Assembly: GCA_002104905.1 (NCBI GenBank)
Contig: MCFE01000222.1
Location: forward strand, 1-64,000
DNA length: 64,000 nucleotides
Source of the DNA: Basidiobolus meristosporus CBS 931.73
Lineage: Eukaryota; Basidiobolomycota; Basidiobolomycetes; Basidiobolales; Basidiobolaceae
Reading direction: 5' to 3'
Shown here: positions 43,057-54,900 of the stretch, one piece after another
How positions within the stretch are numbered: position 1 is the first letter of the stretch
Layout of the letters: the number at the start of each line of letters is the position of its first letter
The notes under the pieces: model-generated
What the model was told of the DNA's origin: nothing
What the model saw: the letters and a program-made list of their open reading frames with translations, nothing else
The model's database searches: none
Program-made: the position numbers and the translations under genes

Positions 43057-44319
43057 TCATCTTCTCCTGGGTTTTTTTCTCACAGGGATTACTACTGAAG
43101 CATTTGGTAGTGACTCACTTTGCACACCTATACTACTTCCTGGCTGACTATCATCTTGGCTACTTGTGTATTTGTAGTCAGTATTTTGCCTCCTAGTTGA
43201 TGAGTGCAATGCTGCAGCTTGGCCGCGCTGAATCGCTCTGACTGAACCAACTGAACCGGCCTGTAGTGCCACGCGCTGACGCGTTCTTTTACTTGCCAAG
43301 GGCTCCGGTGGTTGAGGCACTTCATGTTGGTCATCATCAGTCAGTTCACCAGAAGTAACTTGCTGATGGTCAGGCAAGACAGCATGCGCAGGCGCGCCTT
43401 GACGCATTGAGATGGCCCTTGGCTGAGTTCAATGTGATGCCGCATGTTGACGTGACTCGGTCTGCTCCAATGGACTCGTGTCTAAATGAGCAGTTTGGCG
43501 AGTTCTCGTAGTTTTGCTCTGAAGCGCGCGCGTTGACCCGACGCGGGTTGACTCAATGCGCGTTGACTCGGCGCGGGGCGTTCTGGTAAAGGGTGTTGGC
43601 GTACTCTGGACTGACGTGCGCCGGCGCGCTGTGGTTGCAAGAGATGGTAGGGAATCCAGCAAGGCGTGCTGGCGCAATCTAGACAATGTTGCTTGCGGTC
43701 TGTATTCTTCCTCCTGAAGCTCACCATCTGATTCCTCACGGTATTCACTTACCCTCTGTCTGATACTTTGGAGCTGTTGCCTGGATGAGTCCTGTGTATA
43801 TTGCTCTTGGAAGCCACTTAGCTCTACTAATATATCACGTAGTACATTAGTAATTTGAGGCAAAAACTGATTCAAAATCTCTTTGGTTCCCAAAGTTGAG
43901 GCACAAACGGACGCGTCCGGCCCATACTGTGCAAATTGCGCGCGAAATTGTTCCCGCGCGGCTTCCTTGTCAAATCCCCTCACTCTCAGCTCATTCTTGA
44001 TTTCAATACTTGTCTTGTTATATATCTTTTTACATACATTGGCTGGCATCTTGATGTAGCACTCATGCCACAGCTTTCTACTTAAATTCTTCCATCTTTG
44101 TCAACTCTCTGAGGTATCTAGTTCTGCTAGATTAATCAGTAGTGCCCAAATATCTGTATGAAGGCTCATCATAGACACTTGGGCCATACTAAAATCATTT
44201 GGCAAGAACTTGAATGGATCCGACATCGACTTTTCCGGTCCGGACCGCGCTTATGAGCTGGGGGATGGGTTTTGTCTGGGTTGTACTAAAGATGAGTTGA
44301 GGCTTGGTATGGGGACCAT
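43057..44319 (-). pseudogene. Harbinger accessory protein gene, broken (copy B)
   Basis: Same gene as 7189-8334, starting at the ATG at 44317-44319 (MVPIPSL). At least three in-frame stops interrupt it: a TAA after codon 22 (Q in copy 1), a TGA in the SESQQRW motif and a TGA near 43428 (Q in copy 1). The two TGA stops face CAA in copy 1, as expected if the ancestor was CGA and each copy decayed on a different strand. The C-terminal segment runs about 30 residues past the copy 1 stop, to PRKKPRRR-like basic residues at 43057, a possible nuclear localisation signal. It retains many CpG sites. Confidence 0.8.
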
Positions 44320-44678
44320 AGCAACGGATTTGGATACTTATACAGCAGTATATTGGCATCAACCTGGTCTTATATGAAATATATATGAAAACTAAAGTGA
44401 TTGTTGAATTTTCCATATATTATGCATGATGCATCTCGGATCGCGTTGACATGGATCAGATCACATCAATCGCAGATTTCCTATTTGATTATAGACCTAT
44501 GATTAAACCATCAATAAAAGTACCAAGGCATTGTTTGCGGATGATTTTTGCGACATAATAATGGGATACATGGCAATTGATGGAGATTTAACCAAAATGT
44601 GTTAAAAATCAGATAAATAACACAGATCGCGCCAAATCAATTCAAACCGCCTCCATACAATCATCCATCAATTTTAAT
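44320..44678. promoter_or_regulatory. Divergent spacer, copy B
   Basis: A 359-bp spacer between two divergent ATGs, conserved with copy 1. Contains GATCGCG and CGCGCC-type CpG clusters that read CA/TG in copy 1. Presumed to hold both promoters; no factor site identified. Confidence 0.4.
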
Positions 44679-45563
44679 ATGACTTACTCATCTGAATGGT
44701 CTTTTCTCATCAATCCCATCACTACTACTGGATTTCCTTTTGACACACTGGAGGAGATCTATACCAAGTACTGTGGACCATCAACCCCAATCTACTCAAG
44801 GAGATCCCTTGTTAAGCTTCTCTGCTATTACAAGAACTATTGCCCCACAAGGTTTCATCCCACCATCCATGGCAACAAAAGTCCTAGAAGCTTTCATTCC
44901 CAGCTGACAGCAATGGAGAACCACCTTGCAGAGGGTATGAATGACTTAGAGCAAGCTTGGAATACTAGGTTCAGAAGCTCCAATAGACTTCCATATCCCA
45001 GAGTGTTCAGCAACAGGTTCCATATAAGGAGTATTTTGGATACCTTCCCAGTGAGGATTAACAGACCTTCTAGAGGGCAGAGGCACTTTTATTCTGGCAA
45101 GTACAAGGCACACTGTGTGAAGTTTCAAGCACTGTCTGACATTGAGGGTAACATCATCTGGTTTAGTGGGCCATTTGCTGGAAGTAGGCATGACAAAGCA
45201 CTCTGGGTAGAGAATCATCCTGAATTCAGTAGAGGGGAGAAATGTATGGCAGACTTAGCCTATATAGGAGAGGATTGTCAGAGATTAGGATGTATTACAG
45301 CTTATAGGAAGCCAAGGAATGGTGTGCTTAGCAGGAAGCAGAAGCTCTACAATGAGATATTTAATCATTTCAGAGTAAGGGTAGAGCACACATTTGGATA
45401 TCTGAAGAGATTCAGCATATTGGCAGGTAAATACAGAGGAAAGTCATATATAGGAGAAAACAGCAGAATAGGTAAAATAGTTAAGATACTTATTAATGCA
45501 CAGTATGTTCATACAAGAAGACATCCACTGAGAGAAATGTGTCTGGAGCATTATGAAGAGTAA
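44679..45563 (+). CDS. PIF/Harbinger DDE transposase (294 aa, intact)
   Basis: Open from ATG to stop with no break. It belongs to the DDE_Tnp_4 (PIF/Harbinger) type that cuts and inserts DNA at short target sites. Visible landmarks: LDTFPVRINRP with D121; FYSGKYKAH at 137-145; FAGSRHDKALW with D172; MADLAYIG with D192; ITAYRKPRNG at 206-215; VEHTFGYLKRF with E236; and an Asn/Arg-rich C-terminal helix. These match the family pattern of an Asp after the N-terminal helices, a GS.HD motif, AD.GY.G and EHVFG.LKRF. The 294 residues are near the short end for the family, and the N-terminal 90 residues (YSRRSLVKLL) are probably a helical DNA-binding region. The matching accessory gene next door is broken, so this enzyme may depend on a partner from another copy. 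Confidence 0.9.
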   Translation: MTYSSEWSFLINPITTTGFPFDTLEEIYTKYCGPSTPIYSRRSLVKLLCYYKNYCPTRFHPTIHGNKSPRSFHSQLTAMENHLAEGMNDLEQAWNTRFRSSNRLPYPRVFSNRFHIRSILDTFPVRINRPSRGQRHFYSGKYKAHCVKFQALSDIEGNIIWFSGPFAGSRHDKALWVENHPEFSRGEKCMADLAYIGEDCQRLGCITAYRKPRNGVLSRKQKLYNEIFNHFRVRVEHTFGYLKRFSILAGKYRGKSYIGENSRIGKIVKILINAQYVHTRRHPLREMCLEHYEE

Positions 45564-45599
45564 ATAAAGCAAGGAAAGCACTATTCTGAGCAACATAAG

Positions 45600-45746
45600 T
45601 AAGATTGAGTAAAATTACCAGTAACTGTATCATACCACTGGCATCATGGTAGAAATTATAGTGCCAGATAGCGCCGTAGGGTGCCAGATTGATCCGGCAC
45701 TATAAACAGGCTGGCACTATGTGGCACTATCCAACGGAACAAGTCT
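45600..45746 (-). repeat. Harbinger copy B right terminal region
   Basis: Subterminal GTGCC/GGCAC motifs, including GTGCCAGATTGATCCGGCAC as an imperfect palindrome, lead to the TIR. The same arrangement is found at 1068-1200 in copy A. Confidence 0.75.
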
Positions 45747-46302
45747 ATTGGAATTTACGGATATTTAATCCTGATAGAGGGAGAATCAGTAAGGTTTGAC
45801 TGATTATGCCAAACCAACTGAACTTATTCCAACTGAATCACTACCAATGTTATATGACCTACTTCACTGTATGGTCTTTTCCTATTAGTTTTATTGCTAC
45901 CATTAGATTTACCTCTGATACATTGGAGGAGATGAAAACCAAGTACTGTGGACCATCTATCACAATCTACTCAAGGAGATCTCTTGCCAAGCTTCTTGGC
46001 TATTAAAAGAATTATTGTCCTACCAAGTTTTATACTACCATCCATGGCATGAAAAGTCTTAGGAGCTTTCATTTTCATCAAAGAGCAATGAAGAACCACC
46101 CTGCAAATAGTACAAATGACTTAGAGCAAGCTTGAACAACCAGACTCATTGGCTCCTATAGACTTCAGTATTGCTCGGTGTTCAGCAACAGGTAACATGT
46201 AAGCAGTATTTTGGATACTTTCCAAGTAAAGATTAACAGATCCTCCAGAGTACAGAGGCACTTTGATTTTTATAAATTCAGGGCACGCAGTGCAAAGCCA
46301 CA
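45747..46302 (+). pseudogene. Harbinger copy E, part 3: transposase N-terminal half
   Basis: Follows directly on the ATT after copy B. Spacer remnants run to about 45840, then the decayed transposase N-terminus (CYMTYFTVWSFPIS, YCGPSITIYSRRSLAKLLGY) through the basic RGQ-equivalent region to about 46302. Stops are numerous. There it meets inverted transposase sequence of copy D. Confidence 0.75.
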
Positions 46303-46492
46303 AGGGATCTCCTTGTGTAGATTGGGGTAGATGGTCCACTGTACTAGGTATAGCTCTCTGCTAATATTACAAAGGGAAATCCTGTGGTAGTGATAGGACT
46401 GATGAGAAAAGACCATAAATATGAGTAAGTCATGCTAGGACCAGCTGGTAATTATGTAGATTTGGTGCAATCAGCTTAACTTATTGGTCACT

Positions 46493-48346
46493 ATGGTCCC
46501 TATACAAAGTCTCAGCACATCCTTGCAGAACACTCAGTAGTTCAGACATGTTTCTCATTACAGCTCATTTGAAGCAGCATTTATGGAGTTATAATCAAAA
46601 GAGTCCAATAACCATAGATACTAGGCTTCTATTGCTAGGATTATTATGGGGACTTTGATCACATGTAGCTTTTGGACCAGCTATTGATTCACATGTAATT
46701 CTCACAGGTGCTGCACCTATGTCCTGTCTAAACCGCTGCAGAATGTTGGATTTGTATCATATGTATTGCTTGCGCAATAGCCCATAAACTTTGATCCTTC
46801 AGAATTTTCATGTATATGACCTCCCCAGCTGAAAAACAAAGAGAGCCTCTCATCCTAGAATCTCTACACTACAATTACAAGCTCAAATGTTATGAGACTT
46901 CCCCTGAATCACTTGCACTACAGAGTATTCTGACTTTAGTTGGTACTACATCAGTGTAGAGGCTGCAAAGCTCAGCAGAATCCAAACCAAGTCTACAACA
47001 ATATTACCACCTTTGTGTTGGAATAGTCCCCTCTAAAAAGCCCCTTTACTCTAAAGAACCCCCTTTAGACACTCCTTCAGTGTAAAGCCCACTTTGGAGA
47101 TCACTGTAAGAAGTCCCTTTACTCTAGTGACACCCCTTTGGAAACTCCTGTACCACACCCCTTTAGGTTGAAGGGGAGCTCAGAATTTCCATATTGGGAG
47201 GTGTTTTCTCAGCAAGGAAAGTAACTTTCACAAAAGGAAAAGTTACTATAAAGGCAAATAAGCTCAATAGCTCACAGAAGGTCAGAACACTGCTGTAGAA
47301 GTGAGGAACACTGCCTGTAGTATATGTTGAGCCTACAACTGAGAATATTAGTGAAAGTTATATCTTCAATTGGTATATAAGACTCCTGATAAACTATTTT
47401 AGTACTTGCATACCAAGTTGTTGTATATTGTTGATTAACCTCTACATTGTAGAACAAGCCCAAACCAATCATAATACAACACAACAGATACCAGCAGAAA
47501 TATTTAGGAAGATATATAACAAGAGAAGTATTGAAGCTAACAATGAGCTAAAATTGGGGGATTCAATCAGGAAACTGTATGCAAGTAATTACATGCACAA
47601 TTTGCTCAGCATGGACTAGATCTGTCTGTATGAGCCTCAACTTTGGGAGCCAAGATGATTCTGAATGCATTTTTGCCTCTAATGACTGATGTACTAAGTG
47701 AGATATTAGTTGAGTTAAAAGGCCCCAGAGAGAATTATACACTAAGCACATCTTGATGGATTTCCTACTATCCCTTGCAATGCCAGTGTGCCAGCACATG
47801 TCAGTCCAATTTATGTCAACACCCTTCACAAGAGTGCCATGCATTAGGTCAATGCATGCAATTCAGAGTTAAACTACCAGAACTTGCTAAACTGCTCAAT
47901 TAGGCATAAGACCATTGGAGTAGGCCTGGTCAAGTGAACAGGTGGCATCACATCAAATTCAGCCAAGGGTCATACCAATGCATCATGTTGCCCCTGTGCA
48001 TGCTATTAGAACTAACCATCAGCAAGTTTCTTAAGGTGATCTGACTGCCAATAACCCACTGGAAGTGCCTCCACCACAGGAGCCTTTGGCAAGTAAAAGA
48101 ATGTGTCAGTGCATAGCACTTCAAGCCAGTTCCATAACATCATCCAGAGTAATTCAGCATAACCAAACTCCAGCACTGCACCCATTTACTAGGAGGCAAA
48201 ATACCAATTACAAGTACACAAGTGGCCAAGATTATAGTCAGCAAGGAAGTAGTTTGGGTGTGCAAAGTCAATCACTACCAAATACTGCAGTGGTGATCCC
48301 TGTGCAAGAAAGACCTAGGATAAGATTATGCACTTGCATCAAATAA
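46493..48346 (+). pseudogene. Harbinger accessory protein gene, decayed (copy D)
   Basis: The start ATGGTCCCTATAC matches MVPIPSL of copy 1. After the interruptions it resumes at 47487 (PAEIFRKIYNKRSIEANNELK, against PANVCRKIYNKTSIEVKNELR). It decays through 47600-48050 and ends with the C-terminal part 48065-48346 (PLASKRMCQCIALQASS, FTRRQNTNYKYTSGQDYSQ, VIPVQERPR). That last segment confirms that the full-length protein extends past the copy 1 stop. Confidence 0.75.
47016..47486 (+). repeat. Candidate solo LTR (LTR-4)
   Basis: A 471-bp block from TGTTGGAATAGTCCCC to ACACAACA, lying exactly where the copy D accessory gene is interrupted. It has TG...CA limits but no convincing flanking duplication (CTTTG / GATAC), so the left boundary is uncertain. 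It is rich in CCCCTTTA-type direct repeats in its first 160 bases. Confidence 0.5.
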
Positions 48347-49068
48347 CTATGATTATCATGTTCCAAACAACACATTTTTTTGCAGTCTCAATCAAGCCAT
48401 CACTAACCAATTTTCACTACATCTGTTAAATAGGTATTAACAAGGCTGTCTCACATTTGACACAATACCTTGATAAATAAACACTCTGCCTACTTATATA
48501 TCCTCTGTAGCACAAGTGCAGTTATTTGATCTGCTTTGCACCTACACAATTGGTTGCCTGCTAGCTATGATACCTAGCCCAATCACTAAGAACAGGGATT
48601 TACTTGCACAATGGGCAAAATTGGATATTTAATGGTAAATGAGGTAGCTAGTGTATCAGTCAATGAGCCAATTGGGGGCTTGCAGCTTCAGGACACTTTT
48701 AGATCAATCAATCACCTACATATCATCCAATTGAAGTGATGGTAACTAAAATGGTTAGTATGAGTGTAGCTTATAGTGCTACATGCATTTATTTCCATAT
48801 ATACTGAAGAAACATATCCAAATATCTGATTTTACCTAATAGAACAGTGGTGTCCAGCTGCGTACATGTTGCAAACATTCTGGGTTGGTGCAATCATCCA
48901 TGGCAACATTATTGTGTCAGATTGTGCCATAGTATGGAAGATTGTCCCACATAGTGCCAAATTGACCAGGAGCAATCCTGCCTACTGGTAGCTAAACCAT
49001 TGTGCCCAATTGCTGTTAACAACCAAGGATGCACCACACACCCTGGCACAGTACAACAGAATGGGTCT

Positions 49069-49199
49069 TATATGTGGGATACCCAAGGCATTAATGGGTA
49101 AGCAAATATAGAGGGGTGACCCTACAGTGGAATGTATGAATGCCACAAGGGGAGGTTGAAAAACATAATACCATTTGGGAAATTGGCACAGTAGCATTT
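49069..49199. other. Unassigned spacer
   Basis: Between the copy D end and family X. No recognisable feature. Confidence 0.3.
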
Positions 49200-49812
49200 T
49201 ACAGAACTAGTTCTAGGCCAATGTACTGCATTTATATTGTCAGCAGAGGTTTGCAATGAAGCCATCAGAATACCATCAAGTTTCTTGCCATACAAGGCAA
49301 TGGGATGTATTGGCTGGTCAGGTCAAAGTAGCCATTACTTCTTAGTAGTTTTAATGTTTGCCATCAATTATATTGGAAATGTTTGCACTTGATTGATACT
49401 GAGTGCAGTACTTTATAGCTTCAAAATATTTGTTGGACTGCATCAGCTTCCTTAGATGGGGTTTTACTGGAATATATATAGGGTGTGAATAATGTTCTCC
49501 TCCAGTGGTTGTGGATTCCTGACAAGTTGGACACCTTGCAAAGTGACATCATCTGATTTGAATGCCATACAACTGCTAACACATGCTGTTATCATGACAG
49601 TCTCTGGGTTGTATATTGCCAGCTGCATAATAGTTTCCCATTTGTACCCTGTACATGGCAAGTTGCATGCCAGATTGATTATAGCAAGAATTAGTAGTGC
49701 ATCCTGAAAGCCTCCATTACAGAAATTGGTGAAAAAACATCGCTTCTCCTGCAACCACAATGTGTCATGTAGCAGTAGATGGATTACTGGGCCAACTTGG
49801 CTCCATAAAGTA
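49200..49812 (-). repeat. Family X, copy 3
   Basis: Similar to 28190-28660 and, at its low end, to 29640-29890. The minus-strand frame includes CMAFKSDDVTLQGVQLV, comparable to CMTFASESATIGTIL at 30.8 kb. It joins Copia-2 integrase sequence at about 49813. Confidence 0.4.
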
Positions 49813-51629
49813 TTCTTGGAGTTTTTTTGGGCTAAAAATATGCATTTTTCACCTTTTGGCTCAGATTTTGACAGATTTTCAGGCAGTTTCTGGCATTTGC
49901 TGTACACCAAATTATTCCTATATGTTCTGCACTTGATCAGTATCCATGCCATGCTTCAAATGGAGTAGTATCACAAAGTGTTCAGTTATAATTCCTATAT
50001 TGAAGGTATACAGCTGTGGCAACTAATTTCACCCAAATATCATATGACAATTTATGATCATGGATCATTGAGCTTGCCACATCAGTTATTGATCTGCTTG
50101 CACATTCTGCTACTCCATTTTGCTGTGGGGAGTATAGTACAGAAATCTCTTGCTTATCCCATTAATTTACAGTAGTGGATGAGGAGTCTTGAGGTATATT
50201 CTCCACCATTGTCAAAGCATATTTTCTTGATTTTTTCACCATTTCTCTCTCCACAATAACTTTAAGCTCCCTGAACTTCTGAGTGGACTAGATCTAATTT
50301 TTTCTCTGTTTCAATTAACCCAGAGCTCATGAACAGTTTTCTGGCTTGTTTCCCATATGTGAAGGCTTCACAGTGCTTGAAATTATTTGGGAGATTAGTT
50401 TTTACTTAGGAAATTAGTTGATATTTAAACATTTTGCTCAAGTAATCAAAATTGATGTCTCCAAATCACCTGTGCCAGAACAATGGTGTTTCTTCATTTA
50501 AGTTACTTAGATTGGCTTCCAAATATGATGGAATATAAGTCAACTTGCATAGATTCTGATTTCTGACATCTAGATCAATATGGGCATCATTTTGATCAGT
50601 GATTCTGCATCCTGAATTGTTAAAGCTGAAACTGAGTTCTTGTGCAATAACCTTGCTTACAGATAATAGGTTCTTTGCTACTTCTGATGCATAAAGTACC
50701 TCTATGGAGGAAGGGGTATAGCTCCCTTCACTACTTCTGAGGTTCACTGGGATAGTTCCTTCTCCATTGCCTCATATGCTCTATTGTCACCAAAAAAAAC
50801 CTTCTTGATTGGAATTTGTTGGGATTGGGAAAAAAGCTTTCTTTGGTGTGTAAAGAGTTGAGATGCTCCAGAGTCAATGTACCAGATCTGAGAATCCTTG
50901 TCTGAGGTCATATTTAGTACAGATATAAATAGTCTATCTTCAGTTGTTGCAGAGTTTCCATATTCAAGCTTCTTTTCCTGATTATCAAGGCTTCTTCCTT
51001 TCCCTACAAGAAGTAAACCTATGTGTATCTTGTAAAATCATCAATAAAAGTGATTAAATGCTTCATCCCATCCAAGGATAAATTTTTCATATGTCTACAC
51101 AGATTCAAGTGAATTGAATCACATGTATTCTGAGTTTCAATTAACCTAGATCTCCTGAATAGCTATTGAGCCTGTTTCCCAGATATGCAGGCTTTCCAGT
51201 GCTCCAAATTTGCAGAGGGATCAATTGTTACACTGGAAATTAGCTGTTTGTTGATCATTTTGAGCATATAATCAAAGTTGGGGTGACCAAGTTTCCTGGT
51301 CAAAGCATTAGTGTTTCTTTATTCAAATTACTGCAACTGACATAAGGATAGGATGAAATATAAGTGAGCTTGTATAGAATCTGATCACTGATACCCAGAG
51401 CAATATGGGCACCATATTGATCAGTGATCCTGCATCCTGATTTGTCAAAACTAAAACTGAGTCCTTCTGCTGTGGCTTTTCTTACCGTTAGTAGGTTCTT
51501 GGCTATTTCTGGTACATAGAGAACTTCTTAAAGGTCAGTGTATAGCTTCCTTTGCTGCTTCTAAGGTTTACTTGGATAGTTCCTTTTCCCACTGCATCAA
51601 GTGTTCTATTGTCACCCATGAACCTGTTG
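49813..51629 (-). pseudogene. Copia-2 integrase to protease, two partial tandem pieces
   Basis: 49813-51000 runs, on the minus strand, from the integrase C-terminal part back through the DDE core, the pre-integrase region (50466-50747, VNLRSSEGSY-type and FNNSGCRITDQND) and the protease/zinc-knuckle boundary. 51000-51629 repeats the integrase start, pre-integrase and protease as a second copy, and its protease start lies immediately against the LTR at 51630 with no gag between. Stops throughout. It looks like two deleted elements, or one deleted element plus a partial duplication. Confidence 0.65.
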
Positions 51630-51972
51630 TAAGAGTCTTGGAGATATTCTAAGTGATTGGGAGGACAAGTAAATTATGTGGCTTTCACTCAATGATCTAT
51701 CCTATGTTAAAGTAGTATTTATACTTTTACAAGATCTTGGCATACCAAACAGATATAATAGACTAAGGAAGCTCCCAAGAACATGTGTGCAAATTTTGGG
51801 GCTGTTTGGACAACTTTGAGAATTTTCATGCTCTGGGCACCTGGTATTTTGGTGAAAATACTCCAAGTAAATCCCAACAAGAAATCTGGCCAGTATTCTC
51901 TGGGATTTGAAGGTAACAATCTAAGGAACTAAGTTAGGTTAATATTTAGGTGGAATTACAAATTTTTACAAC
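51630..51972 (-). repeat. Copia-2 LTR (best-preserved copy)
   Basis: 343 bases from TGTTGTAAGAGTC to TTTTTACAACA (TG...CA). CTCCCACTCAGC follows on the high side, the complement of a polypurine tract, so it is the 3' LTR of the element at 51973-55381. On the low side it also abuts protease sequence. Confidence 0.85.
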
Positions 51973-54900
51973 ACTCCCACTCAGCTAAATGTTCATGCTG
52001 ACTAGTCCTAATTTTGACCTAAGATATTCACACTGGTCTTTAGCTAATGGTTTGGTAAACATGTCTGCAATCATTTCATCTGAAGGACAGTAAACCAAGC
52101 CAACTAAGTCATTCTCTATAGCTTCACATATGAGATGAAGTCTAATATCTATGTGCTAAGCTCTAGCATGAAAAGTTGGTTTTCTATCTGATTTTATACA
52201 TCCTTGATTATCTTGAAATAATGTAACATGCATTTTTTGACATAGGCCTAAATTTTTAAGAAGCTTTCTTAACCACATTGCTTCTTTTATAACTTTGCAG
52301 GCTGTCATGTACTCTGTCTCTGTAGTAGAAAGTGCTATGGCTGGTTGCTTTCTTGAGTTCCATGAAATTGCTCCTTTACAGTAAAGAAAGGTGCGTCCTG
52401 TGGTGGATCTTCTGTCTTCCAAATTTTGTTCCCAATCAGCATCAGAGTATCCCACAAGATCCTGTTCTGAATTCTTATAAGTGCACCTTAAGCAGGTATC
52501 AGCAGTTCCAATAGGTATCTAAAATTCTGCTTAACTGCTGTAATATGATCAGATCCATAGTTCTGATTATGCTGGCTGACAACTCTCACTGAATATGATA
52601 ACTTATGGACGTGTTCCAAGCATGATATACATCAGGCTGCCGGCCATAGACTGATAAGGAAAGTCAGGGCTTTCAGATGGCATCAAGCTCTCTTGATTTG
52701 GTTGAGTTTTGACTAAGTTAAAGTTTGTCTCCATTGGTGTAGCTGCTGGTATACAGTCTTCTATTTGGTACTTCTTTAGTATATCATGAATATACTTGGA
52801 TTGGCACAGGGTGATAGTCTGGGTAACTCTGCTATGAGAACTTGATCCCTAAGTAGAAACTGAGCTCTCCTAGATCAGACAACTTAAACTCCTCAGATAG
52901 GCTGGATTTAGTGTCTTACAATGTTGCTAGGTTATTGGTGGCTATAATAAGATCATCCACATATACAGCTAATGAACTGGACTTGCTCTATCTGGCTTAT
53001 AGTATATACTATAGTCAGCATTACTCCTTTTGAAACTCAAAGATTCCAAATAAGAATCTATCTTGCAATTTCAGGCTCTTGGTGATTGTTTGAGACCACA
53101 TAGACACCTTTTATGCTTGCAGACCAAATAGGGGTTATCTTGGCCAGCAAACACATCAGGCTGGTTCATATACAGCTTTTACATCCATTTGATGAATAAA
53201 AAACTTAAATATGGCTGCAATAGCCCAAATCAATCTGATGGATTTAAACTTGGCTACCAGTGCAAAGGTCCCAGTATAGTCAAGTCCTTTTGTTTGAGAG
53301 TATCCTTTGGCCACAAGTCTTGCTTTGTATCTTTCAATTGTACCGTCCACCTTGTATTTTGTCTTGAAGACCCATCTGCATTCAATTGATTTTTGGTAGA
53401 TTGGTAATTGGACCAAGTCCCAAGTTTGATCATTTCTCTGGGCTTGATATTCCTCAGTTGTTACAGATCTCCAAAACTTTGTCTGGGGGCTATATAGGGC
53501 CTCTTCTACAGTCTGGTGCTCATCAAAATGGACTGAATAGGCATTGGCTAAGTTTTTACCCACATTGATATGGTAATTTGGGCTATTTCTTGTCCAATTG
53601 CATCTCCTGGCATTTGATACTGGAATGATTACTTGTAGGATATTCCTGTGCACTGCTTCAGGCTGAATTACAATTGACAAGTCTTCTGGGGTGAAAAAAT
53701 TTTCATTGTTTTGCTCTAATTCAATCCTGACGCTTGGTAAACTTGAGAACAGATATTTGTCATCATCTGATGTCATTTTTTGTGAGAATTTTGAGTTCTC
53801 ATCAGACAACTCATCCCTGGACTTGATTAGCTTCTTTGCTTTGGTATTATAGAATCTGTATGCTTTACTCTCATTGTAGTAGCCCAAAAATATGCATTTT
53901 ATACTTTTTGGCTCAAATTTTGAGTAATTTCTGGGCATTTTCTTGGTATATGCTGTACACCCAAGTATTCTTAGATGTTTTGCACTTGGCCTGAATGCAT
54001 ACCATGCTTCGAATTAAGTAAAATCACCAAGTATTCTGCTATAATTGCTATTTTATGGTACACAGCTGTGGCAGCTGGTTCTGCACAAAAATCAAAGGAT
54101 AATTTTCAAGCATGGATCTCAGATCTTGCCATATCAATTATTGATTTGTTTTCACACTCTGCTACTTCATTTTGCGGTGGGGAGTATGGTGCAGTGGTCT
54201 CTTGCTTTATCCCATTAATTTTGCAGAAGTGAATGAAGAGCTTTGAGGTATATTTTCCACCATTGTCAGAGCGTATTTTCTTGATTTTTTCACCAGTCTC
54301 TCTCTCCGCCTTGCTTTAAGCTCTTTGAACTTGGACAGAGCTTCTTCCTTTCTCTCCATGGACTAGACCCATGTGTATCTTGTATAGTTATCAAAAATAG
54401 TGATTAAGTACCTCATCCCACCTAAAGATAGATCTTGCATAGGACCACACAGATCTCAGTGAATTAGTTCCAGTTTTTTCTTAGTTTCAATTAACCCTGA
54501 GCTCTTGAACAGATGTCTGGCTTGTTTCCCATATATGCAGGCTTCACAGTGCTCCAAACTAGCTGGAGGATCAAGTTTTACTCCCAGAATTAGCTGATCT
54601 TTGATCATTTTGTGCAAATAGTCAAAATTGATGTGCCCAAATCTTTTGTGTCAAAGCATTGGTGTTTCTTCATTTAAGTTGCTCATATTGGCCTCCAAAT
54701 ATGATGGAATATAAGTCAACTTAAATATATTCTGATCTCTAATACCCAAAGCAATATGGGGACCATTTTGATCAGTGATCTAGCATCAAGATTTGTCAAA
54801 GCTGACACTAAGTCCTTCTGCAGTGTCCTTGCATACAGATAGTAGGTTCTTGCCTATTTCTGGTAAATAGAGTAGTTCTTTAAAGGTTAGTGTAGGGCTT

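Larger units (their letters stand above)
41488..45746. mobile_element. PIF/Harbinger element, copy B (both ends present)
   Basis: Left TIR AGACTTGTTCCATTG at 41488, right TIR ending CCAACGGAACAAGTCT at 45746, ATT on both sides. Contains a solo LTR-3 (41631-42434), the accessory gene on the minus strand and the transposase on the plus strand. Without the LTR it is about 3.45 kb. It retains far more CpG than copy 1 at matching positions. It inserted into an older relative (copy E). Confidence 0.92.
46303..49068. mobile_element. PIF/Harbinger element, copy D (inverted, decayed)
   Basis: The start of the transposase lies on the minus strand at 46303-46440, a shortened spacer to 46492, the accessory gene on the plus strand at 46493-48346, and the left non-coding region to a TIR that ends in GGGTCT at 49068. 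Orientation is opposite to B and E. It has been invaded by an LTR (47016-47486) and by unassigned sequence at about 46545-47015. CpG is nearly absent. Confidence 0.75.
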
